Shown here piece by piece: positions 1 to 5,584 of a DNA stretch of 6,449 nucleotides (position 1 is its first letter; the number at the start of each line of letters is the position of its first letter). The stretch is from Lachnospiraceae bacterium (GTDB taxonomy: Bacteria; Bacillota; Clostridia; Lachnospirales; Lachnospiraceae), in NCBI GenBank assembly GCA_009774155.1, contig VSNE01000160.1:1-6449 (forward strand). Reading direction: 5' to 3'. Under the pieces are notes generated by a model that was given only the letters and a program-made list of their open reading frames with translations, searched no databases and had not been told where the DNA came from. A program made the translations under genes and the position numbers.

Positions 1-12
1 AACTATATGTGG

Positions 13-447
13 TCAGTTAGCTGCCTTGACGGCGAATTCTGTGTTCACCAGTTCTTCGTAAGGAGTCCATTCCGGAAGCTCGCCTGCCTCCTGAAGGATG
101 TTCTGAAGAAGATCAAAGCTTTCCTTCTCAAAGATCAGATTGTCTTTCCAGGTATCCTGCTCATAATATCTGGTGACAATGGCGGTGATTGTTTCCAGAT
201 CTGTTTCCTCAAACTGAGGCTGGATCACCTTTGCAATTTCTTCCGGAGTATGGGTTTTTACATATTCCATTCCCTTCTGAAGCGCATTGGTGAATGCCTG
301 CAGGGTGTCGGGATGTTCTGTCAGATAGCTTTTCTTTACGCTGTAGGCTGTGTAAGGAACATAACCGGAGGCTTCTCCGAGGGAGGCTACCACATATCCG
401 GCCCCTTCTGACTCCAGGGCGGTGGCGGACGGTTCAAATTCTACCAA
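13..447 (-). pseudogene. ABC transporter substrate-binding protein (NitT/TauT/NMT1-like), C-terminal fragment
   Basis: The reading frame gives about 145 residues that look like the C-terminal lobe of periplasmic-type binding proteins of the NitT/TauT/NMT1 group. There is an FEPSATALESEGAGYVVAS stretch, then a helix of the type 'DTLQAFTNALQKGMEYV', 'TPEEIAKVIQPQF', and an ending with an EESF-like helix and 'PYEELVNTEFAVKAAN'. Such proteins are normally about 320-350 residues with a lipoprotein signal peptide, so roughly the first 190 residues are absent. The only available start is a TTG at 445-447 without a ribosome binding site, and the frame meets TAG at 460-462. It is therefore a remnant and not a short gene. 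Intact relatives would bind a small nitrogen- or sulfur-containing ligand for import; the ligand cannot be told here. The break lies directly beside the serine recombinase gene, which suggests disruption by insertion of an element. Confidence 0.8.
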
Positions 448-467
448 AAGCGAAAAAAACTACACCG
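445..467. other. Probable element/host junction beside the serine recombinase
   Basis: Homology to a substrate-binding protein runs on the minus strand up to about position 447-453 and then hits TAG at 460-462. The recombinase stop codon is at 468-470, so the break falls in a gap of about 20 bp. Large serine recombinase genes usually lie next to one of their attachment sites, so an attL/attR-type junction is likely here. The two-base crossover cannot be located without the other end of the element, which is not visible in this window. Confidence 0.5.
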
Positions 468-1832
468 TTAAATTAAAAACTGAAAGCCTGCTATTTTCCG
501 GGTATCCATATCCAGATAGATTTCTTTGACAACACTTTTCCAGAATGCGTTGCGGTGTTCGGCATTCAGCTCACGGTAGACTGCCTGCCAGTTTCCGGAG
601 AAAATTTTTTGAAGCGGCGTATAAGTTTCCATAGCGTCTGCATTCATTTTTAGTTTGTCTAACTGCTCGGAGAGCGAGGCATATTGGCTGTCATAGTATT
701 CCTCCGATATACGCCCCTTCTGGTACATAGTATTCAGCCGGTCAAGTTCTGCCCGGATAGATGCCTGAGATGCTTCCGGTTTTGATTTCTCCAGGGCAGT
801 GTGCTTCTTGATTTCTAAAACTTCTTCATTTAGCTGTTCAACTACATGCTCCAGCATAAATTTTTCCACATATTTTTCTGTCAGAATAGGAGTTCCGCCT
901 TTGTGGCTGTTCGGGGTATTATATTTTGGCAGGCACCGGTATTGCTTTCTGCGGCTGACAGAGCCGTTTTTCAGGATGCGGTTATTTTTAGCTCCGGTGT
1001 AATGCCGGCCGCAGAGAGGACAGCGGATCAGTCCGGAAAATATATAAGCCTCCCCGGACAGGGAAAAGGTTCGGCTGTTTTTTACGGACTGTATTTTGTC
1101 AAATTGTTCGGGGGTTATGTACGGTTCGCAATACTGCGGGTTTTCACGCCAGCGTCCGCAATATTTTTCGTTTTTAAAGAGACGGTCTACCTTATTAAAA
1201 GAGGGGGCAAAGCTGCCGTATTGTTCAAGCAGGTGCGTATACACCTTACGGACGGAATAGCATTTAAAATAGTGGGCGTAAGCTTCCTGAACAATAGGGG
1301 CTGCATCCGGGTCCTTCCGGATTTGATTTTGAACAATTCGGTATCCGTAAGGGGCGCACATGCCGGTTTTTACCTCGCCAATGGATTCCTTGTAGGCAAA
1401 TACAGTTTTGATCCGCTCTGAGGTCCGGTCGGCTTCATTCTGGGCAACGGCCAGCATAATATTCACAACCATCTGTCCGTTGGCGGTGGAGGTATCATAA
1501 TCCTCGAAGATCGTTTTCCAGCAGCAGTTATGGGCCTCCAGAATTTCCTGAGTAAGCTGGTATTCTTTTATATTCCTGAACCAGCGATCCAGCTTGGTAA
1601 CAAGAATAATATCGATTTTATTTTCTTTTACATCCTGAAGAAGCCGAAGCAGGGCAGGTCTTTTGCTGACCGGTTTCCGGGCGGAAATACCTTCGTCTGC
1701 ATAAATTCCGGCAATCTGATAATTCATACGCTCTGCATATTCCTCAAGCGCCTGCCGCTGTGCGGGCAGGGAGAGTCCGTTCATATGCTGCTCTTCGGTA
1801 GATACCCGCGGATAAAGTGCACAACGAATCAT
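468..1832 (-). CDS. Large serine recombinase (site-specific integrase)
   Basis: The protein is 454 residues, within the usual range for large serine integrases of Firmicutes phages and integrative elements. It would integrate and excise DNA through a 5'-phosphoserine intermediate. The N-terminal resolvase domain (about 3-150) has the YPRVST motif with Arg9 and nucleophile Ser11, the KLDRWFRN motif (80-87) and the E-x-x-R/SERI helix (133-141). The recombinase domain follows (about 158-260, 'GMCAPYGYRI'). A zinc ribbon begins with C271-x2-C274 and C300; the usual fourth Cys is not evident, and H310 may serve. A coiled-coil region (about 325-400) and a C-terminal tail complete it. ATG at 1832 is chosen because AGAAAGGAG lies 8 bases upstream; an in-frame start farther upstream at 1880 has no such site. 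The gene ends directly at the broken transporter gene and diverges from the small gene at 1978. It appears intact. Confidence 0.93.
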   Translation of the reverse strand: MIRCALYPRVSTEEQHMNGLSLPAQRQALEEYAERMNYQIAGIYADEGISARKPVSKRPALLRLLQDVKENKIDIILVTKLDRWFRNIKEYQLTQEILEAHNCCWKTIFEDYDTSTANGQMVVNIMLAVAQNEADRTSERIKTVFAYKESIGEVKTGMCAPYGYRIVQNQIRKDPDAAPIVQEAYAHYFKCYSVRKVYTHLLEQYGSFAPSFNKVDRLFKNEKYCGRWRENPQYCEPYITPEQFDKIQSVKNSRTFSLSGEAYIFSGLIRCPLCGRHYTGAKNNRILKNGSVSRRKQYRCLPKYNTPNSHKGGTPILTEKYVEKFMLEHVVEQLNEEVLEIKKHTALEKSKPEASQASIRAELDRLNTMYQKGRISEEYYDSQYASLSEQLDKLKMNADAMETYTPLQKIFSGNWQAVYRELNAEHRNAFWKSVVKEIYLDMDTRKIAGFQFLI

Positions 1833-1851
1833 GATGATATCTCCTTTCTGT

Positions 1852-1880
1852 ATAATGTATGTCTGACGGTGTCTGTACAA
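1852..1880 (-). promoter_or_regulatory. Possible promoter of the serine recombinase gene
   Basis: Read on the minus strand, TTGTAC (1880-1875) and CATTAT (1857-1852) are separated by 17 bases, a sigma-A-like arrangement. The ribosome binding site follows closely, so the leader would be very short, which weakens the call. The same DNA read on the plus strand has TATAAT at 1851-1856 but no good -35 partner. Confidence 0.3.
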
Positions 1881-1912
1881 TCGTAAAAACGGGGATAAAA
1901 AATACGCCTTGA

Positions 1913-1949
1913 GATACCGGAAAATCGGGAGATAGGGACAACCGGTATC
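1913..1949. repeat. 8-bp inverted repeat in the divergent intergenic region
   Basis: GATACCGG (1913-1920) and CCGGTATC (1942-1949) form perfect inverted arms with 21 bases between them. The repeat lies between the recombinase start and the ribosome binding site of the 1978 gene. It could be an operator for the divergent pair or an RNA hairpin in the leader of the small gene; nothing decides between these. Confidence 0.4.
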
Positions 1950-1977
1950 CGCATATTTTATACAGAGGAGGGATTGT

Positions 1978-2136
1978 ATGGGGCAGCCGCATGATATGGA
2001 AATGACAGAAGAAAGAAAAAAACAGATAGAGAATATACTGTTGACTCTGTTTGAAGATCAGTATGGCTGTAAACTGCTCCGCTCTTCAGAAAAGAAGAAA
2101 GAGACATCCTTGCCGGATAAAACTGTAAAATTATAA
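1978..2136 (+). CDS. Small hypothetical protein, 52 aa, divergent from the serine recombinase
   Basis: ATG at 1978 is preceded by a strong ribosome binding site (GAGGAGGG, 5 bases before the start), and the frame ends at TAA 2134-2136 directly before a rho-independent terminator. These signals together make a real gene likely in spite of its size. The product begins MGQPHDMEMTEERKK, has a helix-forming middle ('KQIENILLTLFEDQYGCKLL') with one Cys, and ends with a basic, polar tail (KKKETSLPDKTVKL). There is no signal peptide or membrane segment. I do not recognise the family. Its size, charge and position divergent from a large serine recombinase fit a recombination directionality factor or a small regulator of the element, but this is inference from position only. 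Confidence 0.7.
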   Translation: MGQPHDMEMTEERKKQIENILLTLFEDQYGCKLLRSSEKKKETSLPDKTVKL

Positions 2137-2137
2137 G

Positions 2138-2182
2138 AGCCGGACATCAGTTATAGTTGGATGCCTGGCTTTTTTGTTGTTT
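2138..2182 (+). terminator. Rho-independent terminator after the 52-aa gene
   Basis: AGCCGGACATC (2138-2148) pairs with GATGCCTGGCT (2160-2170), with one mismatch and one G-U pair across 11 positions and an 11-base loop. TTTTTGTTGTTTT follows. It begins two bases after the stop codon and isolates the small gene from the tyrosine recombinase cassette. Confidence 0.8.
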
Positions 2183-2226
2183 TAAAAAATAACAGATGCT
2201 TTTTGACGGGGCAGGACACTGCCTCT

Positions 2227-2250
2227 CGCAGATTAAGCCATTCTGCGAAA
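2227..2250 (+). repeat. 24-bp inverted repeat, left copy
   Basis: The copy reads CGCAGA, a 9-base spacer TTAAGCCAT, TCTGCG, then AAA. It matches the reverse complement of 3703-3726 at all 24 positions. The match stops at once on the outer side (TCT against GAA). The inner dyad extends to 7 bp here (TCGCAGA/TCTGCGA). The asymmetric spacer would give the site a direction. Confidence 0.9.
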
Positions 2251-2506
2251 CGGAAAATGTGAATAATTTTCACTTTTACATAGTCTATATCGGCATCATT
2301 TTACACTACTTAAGCTGTATTTGCAATAGATTGAAAAGATTTTCAACATTTTGGCAGGGGTCTGGAAAATTGACCGGCAGCAAATAGTGATATTGGGACA
2401 GGAAATAACAGAAAAACTAAAGAAAAAATGATATTTCGGGGTCGATTTTATGGTCAAAAATCCCGATAAACAAGAAACAATATTATTGGACGGAAGGAGA
2501 AGAAAA
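2251..2506 (+). promoter_or_regulatory. AT-rich leader of the tyrosine recombinase with dyads and short repeats
   Basis: This 256-base stretch has no credible gene. It holds GTGAA-N5-TTCAC (2259-2273), the heptamer TTTTACA twice (2274-2280 and 2299-2305), and a tight palindrome TTGAAAA-GA-TTTTCAA (2331-2346). It most likely carries the recombinase promoter and binding sites for the recombinase or a repressor. I could not pick one -35/-10 pair with confidence. An in-frame ATG at 2450 exists but has no good ribosome binding site. Confidence 0.4.
2331..2346. repeat. Palindrome TTGAAAA-GA-TTTTCAA
   Basis: Perfect 7-bp arms with a 2-base centre lie about 160 bases upstream of the recombinase start. 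The compact form suits a dimeric DNA-binding protein, but AT-rich palindromes of this length also arise by chance. Confidence 0.4.
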
Positions 2507-3670
2507 ATGGGAAGGCACGGAGAAAATATCAGAAGGAGAAATGATGGAAGATGGGAAGGGCGTTATAAAGCTTTTGATGAAAACAGGGGCAGATATATTT
2601 ACCGTTCTGTATATGGTCGTGCTTATGAAGAGGTGAAAGAAAAACTTTCTAAAGCCAGATTGGGTCTTATATATCCGGCAGAGAAAAAACAGACGCAGAA
2701 GATGGCTGACAGCCAAAAAAAGGATAACAAATCCTGTGCAGAACTTCTGTTCTCCAGGGCAGCCGGAGAATGGCTGGAGGAAATCGCAGAGAAAAGGAAA
2801 TATTCCACCTATGTGAAATACGATACGGTTTACAAAACGCATCTTGCGGAAACAATCGGTTCCTTTCAGCTTTCTGATGCCACTGCCTTGGAGCTGGAAG
2901 AAAAGATTTTTGACCACCTATTGAAAGAAGCGCTGTCAGAAAGTCTGCAGAAAAGTATTTGTTGTGTTGCTAATCAAATACTGAATTTTGCAAATAAAAA
3001 ATATTCTGTCGGTGTCTCTCTGCTGGAAAGACCGTCTGTAAAACCAAAGAAAAAAAATATCCGGACACTTTCCAAGGCAGAACAGGCAAGGCTGCTTTCC
3101 GGCATTTACCACAGGAGAGACAAGTTCAAAATTGCAGTGCTGCTGTGTCTGTATACAGGGCTGCGTCTTGGGGAACTCTGTGCGCTCCAATGGTCGGACT
3201 TTGATTTCAATGCTATGAGCCTGATGATAAACCGGACAGTACAAAGAATCAGCGTACAGGGATACATGACAAAAACCATTCTGCTGGAAACAGACCCCAA
3301 AAGCGAAAGCTCCAAAAGACTCATTCCCTTAACTGCTGAAATGATGGAGCTTCTGTCTCAGCTTAAGGGAAATCAGCCCTATGTGTTTGGAGGAGAAAAG
3401 CCGCTGGACCCAAGAACAATGCAGTACCAGTTTAAAAAGCTGCTGAGGGAAACGGATGTTGACATACATAATTTTCATATCCTTCGTCATACTTTCGCAA
3501 CAAACTGTATAGAGAACAGCATGGATGTAAAGGCCTTGAGTGAAATACTGGGGCATTCGGATGTAAAGATCACATTAAATCGTTATGTCCATCCAACCAT
3601 GGATTCAAAGCGAAGGCAAATCGGAATGCTTCCCGGTTTTTATGGTCAGATTTGTGGTCAGATAGTGTAA
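2507..3670 (+). CDS. Tyrosine recombinase/integrase (phage-integrase family)
   Basis: The protein is 387 residues with the standard three-part build. An N-terminal AP2-like arm-binding segment (1-50, 'GENIRRRNDGRWEGRYKAFDENRGRY') is followed by a helical core-binding domain (about 80-170, 'FSRAAGEWLEEIAEKRKYSTYVKYDTVY') and a catalytic domain (about 185-370). The active site is complete: Arg220 (TGLRLGEL), Lys265, His324 and Arg327 (HILRHTF), His350 (LGHSD) and nucleophile Tyr360 (TLNRYVHP). ATG at 2507 is preferred because AAGGAG lies 7 bases upstream and because the family usually begins with MG(R/K)xGENI; an in-frame ATG at 2450 would add 19 residues but lacks such a site. It resembles integrases of Tn916-type and other Firmicutes elements, but no excisionase, relaxase or transfer gene is nearby. 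The flanking inverted repeats suggest that it may work as an invertase on its own cassette. Confidence 0.95.
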   Translation: MGRHGENIRRRNDGRWEGRYKAFDENRGRYIYRSVYGRAYEEVKEKLSKARLGLIYPAEKKQTQKMADSQKKDNKSCAELLFSRAAGEWLEEIAEKRKYSTYVKYDTVYKTHLAETIGSFQLSDATALELEEKIFDHLLKEALSESLQKSICCVANQILNFANKKYSVGVSLLERPSVKPKKKNIRTLSKAEQARLLSGIYHRRDKFKIAVLLCLYTGLRLGELCALQWSDFDFNAMSLMINRTVQRISVQGYMTKTILLETDPKSESSKRLIPLTAEMMELLSQLKGNQPYVFGGEKPLDPRTMQYQFKKLLRETDVDIHNFHILRHTFATNCIENSMDVKALSEILGHSDVKITLNRYVHPTMDSKRRQIGMLPGFYGQICGQIV

Positions 3671-3702
3671 AAAAAGCACATTTACAGGGCTATTTGAAAG
3701 AT

Positions 3703-3726
3703 TTTCGCAGAATGGCTTAATCTGCG
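3703..3726 (-). repeat. 24-bp inverted repeat, right copy
   Basis: This is the exact reverse complement of 2227-2250. It starts 32 bases after the recombinase stop codon and ends about 130 bases before the TnpB-like gene. The 6-bp dyad CGCAGA/TCTGCG is kept; the seventh pair seen in the left copy is lost here (G at 3727). No T-run follows on the plus strand, so it is not a terminator. Confidence 0.9.
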
Positions 3727-3857
3727 GAAATAAAAATATTTGTTCTAAATGGGAGACTGGTATCTGTGTAATTTTCAATAAGCTTTATTATAGCTGTTTG
3801 AAGGGAATAACAGAGGAATTTTTTGTTTACGGAATATTCTCAATAAATTGTTAAAGC

Positions 3858-5246
3858 ATGCCGGCACATACTACGATGAAAAATGACATGGAAAAGGAAA
3901 AAGTGATTACAAAGACAGTTTGGCAGCATACGGAGGTTCTTCCGAAAGAAACCATGGAATTTTTAAAGGGGATTGCCGCAGACTATGCCAAGGTGAAAAC
4001 CAGTGTTTACGAGCGGTATTCCGGGGTGGGGAGCCTTGGAAAGCTTGGTTCCGTCTATGATATCATGACTGAGATGCGCCACTGCGGGCTGCGGGAGCAG
4101 TTGGAACTGCCGTCGGTATACTATGAGCTGGCAGTGCGGGACGGAGTCAGTGATATAAAAGGTATGTGGGGAGTATTGAAAAACAAGATACGGACGCTGA
4201 TTACCGCAAATGAAAATCTGAGCAGTGATGACCGGATGTATCTGCGGACAGTGCTGAAACTGGATAAGGTATATGCCGCTGTTTTGAACCGGGAAGATTA
4301 TCCCATGCCTGAAAAGGCTGCGGGGCTGAACCTGGATAAAGATCGTCTGAACAGTCTTAACAACCTTCTTTGCAGGCTTACAAGGAGATACCTTATAAAA
4401 CCCACGGCAGGCGGGGCCGACAGCTTCTGCGTGTCGCCGGGCGGCTATTCTTACAAAAACGGAGCCCTTTACCTGGTATCCAGAGTGCCCAGAAGGAGAA
4501 TTATGCTCCCCCTTAAGGACAGTAAAACCAGCGCCAGACAGCTTCGGGTGTGTATCAAAACGGATCATGCGGCCATCGCCATTCCCGCGGAGCAAAAAGA
4601 GCGGAAGCATGAAGATTTTCAGAATACCATTTATCTCCATCTGGGCTATCAGAATATGTGCACCTTGTCATCCGGAAACATTTACGGCAGAGAATTGGGG
4701 GAGCTGTCGTCGGAGAAATCAAAGCGTCTGATGGAGAAGAACCGGGAGCGGGGCAGGGTGCAGACGAAATACCGGGAAAGCCTTGCTTTGGGAGATAAAA
4801 AAAAGGCAGAAGATATTAAGACAAATAATCTTGGCATACAAAAATATAACCGGCAGAAGAACCGGGATCATGCAAGGATTGAAACCTATATCAACGCTGA
4901 ACTCAACCGGATGCTGAAAACAGAGAAGCCGGGAAGGGTCGTTATTACAAAGCCGGTTGCCATCAATAAAACAAAGTTCAAATATAAATCATCAAACCGA
5001 AAAGTGACGGAAGGCGCCCGGGGATATGTGAGAAAACGTCTGATACAAAAGTGCCAGGCAAACGGCATTGAGCTGGAGGAGATTAATTCCAAGGGGACAG
5101 GGATTATCTGTTCTGACTGCGGTATGGAGGGAGAGCGGCTTTTAGAAGGCTTTGTCTGTAAAAACTGCGGATTCCGGAGCACGATAGCCTTAAACGGGGC
5201 CAGGAATATTGAAAAGAAATATAAAGAATTACAAAAACAGAAATAA
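3858..5246 (+). CDS. TnpB/Cas12-like protein with inactivated RuvC nuclease (TldR-like)
   Basis: The protein is up to 462 residues, a normal full TnpB length. The N-terminal half (about 15-245) is the expected helical/WED-like region with many basic residues. The C-terminal half carries a recognisable RuvC fold and a zinc ribbon with C418, C421, C434 and C437. The catalytic triad is missing: RuvC-I reads LHLGYQN, with His261 where DLG has Asp; RuvC-II reads VVITKPV, with Thr364 where Glu is expected; RuvC-III reads TIALNGARNI, with Ala444 in place of Asp of DRDxNAAxNI. The fold and zinc ligands are otherwise kept, without stops or frameshifts, so it should be nuclease-dead but still able to bind RNA and DNA. 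Known TnpB-like nuclease-dead repressors (TldR) act as RNA-guided transcription repressors; that role is inferred here. The start is uncertain (ATG at 3858, 3876 or 3888, none with a clear ribosome binding site). No TnpA partner is nearby. Confidence 0.85.
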   Translation: MPAHTTMKNDMEKEKVITKTVWQHTEVLPKETMEFLKGIAADYAKVKTSVYERYSGVGSLGKLGSVYDIMTEMRHCGLREQLELPSVYYELAVRDGVSDIKGMWGVLKNKIRTLITANENLSSDDRMYLRTVLKLDKVYAAVLNREDYPMPEKAAGLNLDKDRLNSLNNLLCRLTRRYLIKPTAGGADSFCVSPGGYSYKNGALYLVSRVPRRRIMLPLKDSKTSARQLRVCIKTDHAAIAIPAEQKERKHEDFQNTIYLHLGYQNMCTLSSGNIYGRELGELSSEKSKRLMEKNRERGRVQTKYRESLALGDKKKAEDIKTNNLGIQKYNRQKNRDHARIETYINAELNRMLKTEKPGRVVITKPVAINKTKFKYKSSNRKVTEGARGYVRKRLIQKCQANGIELEEINSKGTGIICSDCGMEGERLLEGFVCKNCGFRSTIALNGARNIEKKYKELQKQK

Positions 5247-5584
5247 ATTACAGGAAATACGGTGGAATCATGCACCCTGGGAATAAACTCATGCAAGGAT
5301 GTCTGCGGACGCAGAGATTTTAGCGGAAGGTTTTACCGGTTCCGGATCGCAGGGATGTATGTTAAGCATAAAATGCCATGTGAAAAATATGGCGGGCGGG
5401 AATGCTGTGCTGCATGGCAGGCAGTATTCCAACGGCATTACCTAAACTGCTTCGCGGCAGTTTTCCGATATGCCAGGACCGTGGCCTGCACGGAGCGAAG
5501 GGAGCATATAAGCTCCCAGACAGAAATGTCCGGCTAATTCGTATGACATAAAAGTAAAATGATTTTTGAAGGGAAGCGGTCAGA
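5247..5584 (+). other. 338-base interval without a gene
   Basis: I see no coding region that I can support here; the open frames on either strand have no ribosome binding site and no familiar sequence. The interval holds the hairpin-rich RNA candidate and then an AT-rich stretch (5535-5570) with TAAAAT at 5555-5560 as a weak -10 candidate without a clear -35. The ribosome binding site of the next gene lies at its end. Confidence 0.6.
5299..5534 (+). ncRNA. Candidate guide (omega/reRNA-like) RNA scaffold downstream of the TnpB-like gene
   Basis: The stretch starts about 50 bases after the TnpB-like stop codon and is packed with hairpins. These are TCTGC/GCAGA with loop GGAC (5302-5315); GGAAGGT against ACC..TTCC (5325-5343); GCCAT/ATGGC (5375-5393); a long imperfect stem GGAAT..CTG..CTGC with GCAG..CAG..ATTCC (5399-5430); AAACTGC/GCAGTTT (5444-5463) inside GGCAT/ATGCC (5434-5474); CGTG/CACG (5480-5492); and GGGAGC/GCTCCC (5500-5517). 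GCCAGGAC (5472-5479) can pair with GTCCGGC (5528-5534) with one bulged A, closing the last two hairpins into a junction; it competes with part of the GGCAT/ATGCC stem. TnpB-family guide RNAs lie at and after the 3' end of the gene, with the guide last, so the guide would begin near 5518-5535. No T-run follows, so this is not a terminator. Folding was done by eye. Confidence 0.5.

Larger units (their letters stand above)
2227..3726. mobile_element. Putative self-inverting tyrosine recombinase cassette
   Basis: A segment of about 1.5 kb is bounded by a perfect 24-bp inverted repeat (2227-2250 and 3703-3726) and contains a single gene, the tyrosine recombinase at 2507-3670. Each repeat copy has its own short dyad around a 9-base spacer, the layout of a tyrosine recombinase core site. 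Two such sites in opposite orientation would make the enzyme invert the intervening DNA, including its own gene. No target-site duplication or second gene is seen. An alternative is that the repeats are operators or the ends of a small transposable unit. Confidence 0.55.

Noticed and set aside
7..411. A 134-codon plus-strand open frame opposite the substrate-binding protein fragment.
   Set aside because: The minus strand has clear binding-protein family sequence; the plus frame is Cys- and Phe-rich without recognisable motifs and has no ribosome binding site.
846..1421. A 191-codon plus-strand open frame opposite the serine recombinase.
   Set aside because: It is the antisense shadow of a recombinase gene with complete catalytic motifs.
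2694..2712. CGCAGAAGATGGCTGA inside the tyrosine recombinase gene resembles part of the right repeat copy.
   Set aside because: The similarity needs a 2-base gap and lacks the second arm; it lies in a well-conserved coding stretch and is best seen as chance.
3963..4640. A 225-codon open frame on the minus strand opposite the TnpB-like gene.
   Set aside because: It has no ribosome binding site and no familiar motif, and it lies wholly opposite a frame with clear RuvC and zinc-ribbon motifs.
5302..5315. TCTGCG and CGCAGA again, near the start of the hairpin region, like the arms of the 24-bp repeats.
   Set aside because: The order of arms is reversed, there is no 9-base spacer, and the hexamer CGCAGA occurs several other times in the window. 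It fits a simple hairpin better.
5500..5530. The GGGAGC/GCTCCC hairpin as a transcription terminator.
   Set aside because: It is followed by AGACAGAAATG and not by a run of T on either side.
5526..5535. ATGTCCGGCT in the possible guide region equals the minus strand of 2138-2147, inside the terminator of the 52-aa gene, so it could be read as a guide target.
   Set aside because: A 10-base match between a chosen region and both strands of a 6.4-kb window is not rare when several guide starts are allowed. The match lies within a terminator stem rather than a promoter, and these bases are also part of the proposed closing stem of the RNA.
3858..5584. An intact IS605-type insertion sequence.
   Set aside because: No Y1 TnpA gene is present, no recognisable left-end element precedes the gene, and the nuclease motifs are lost.
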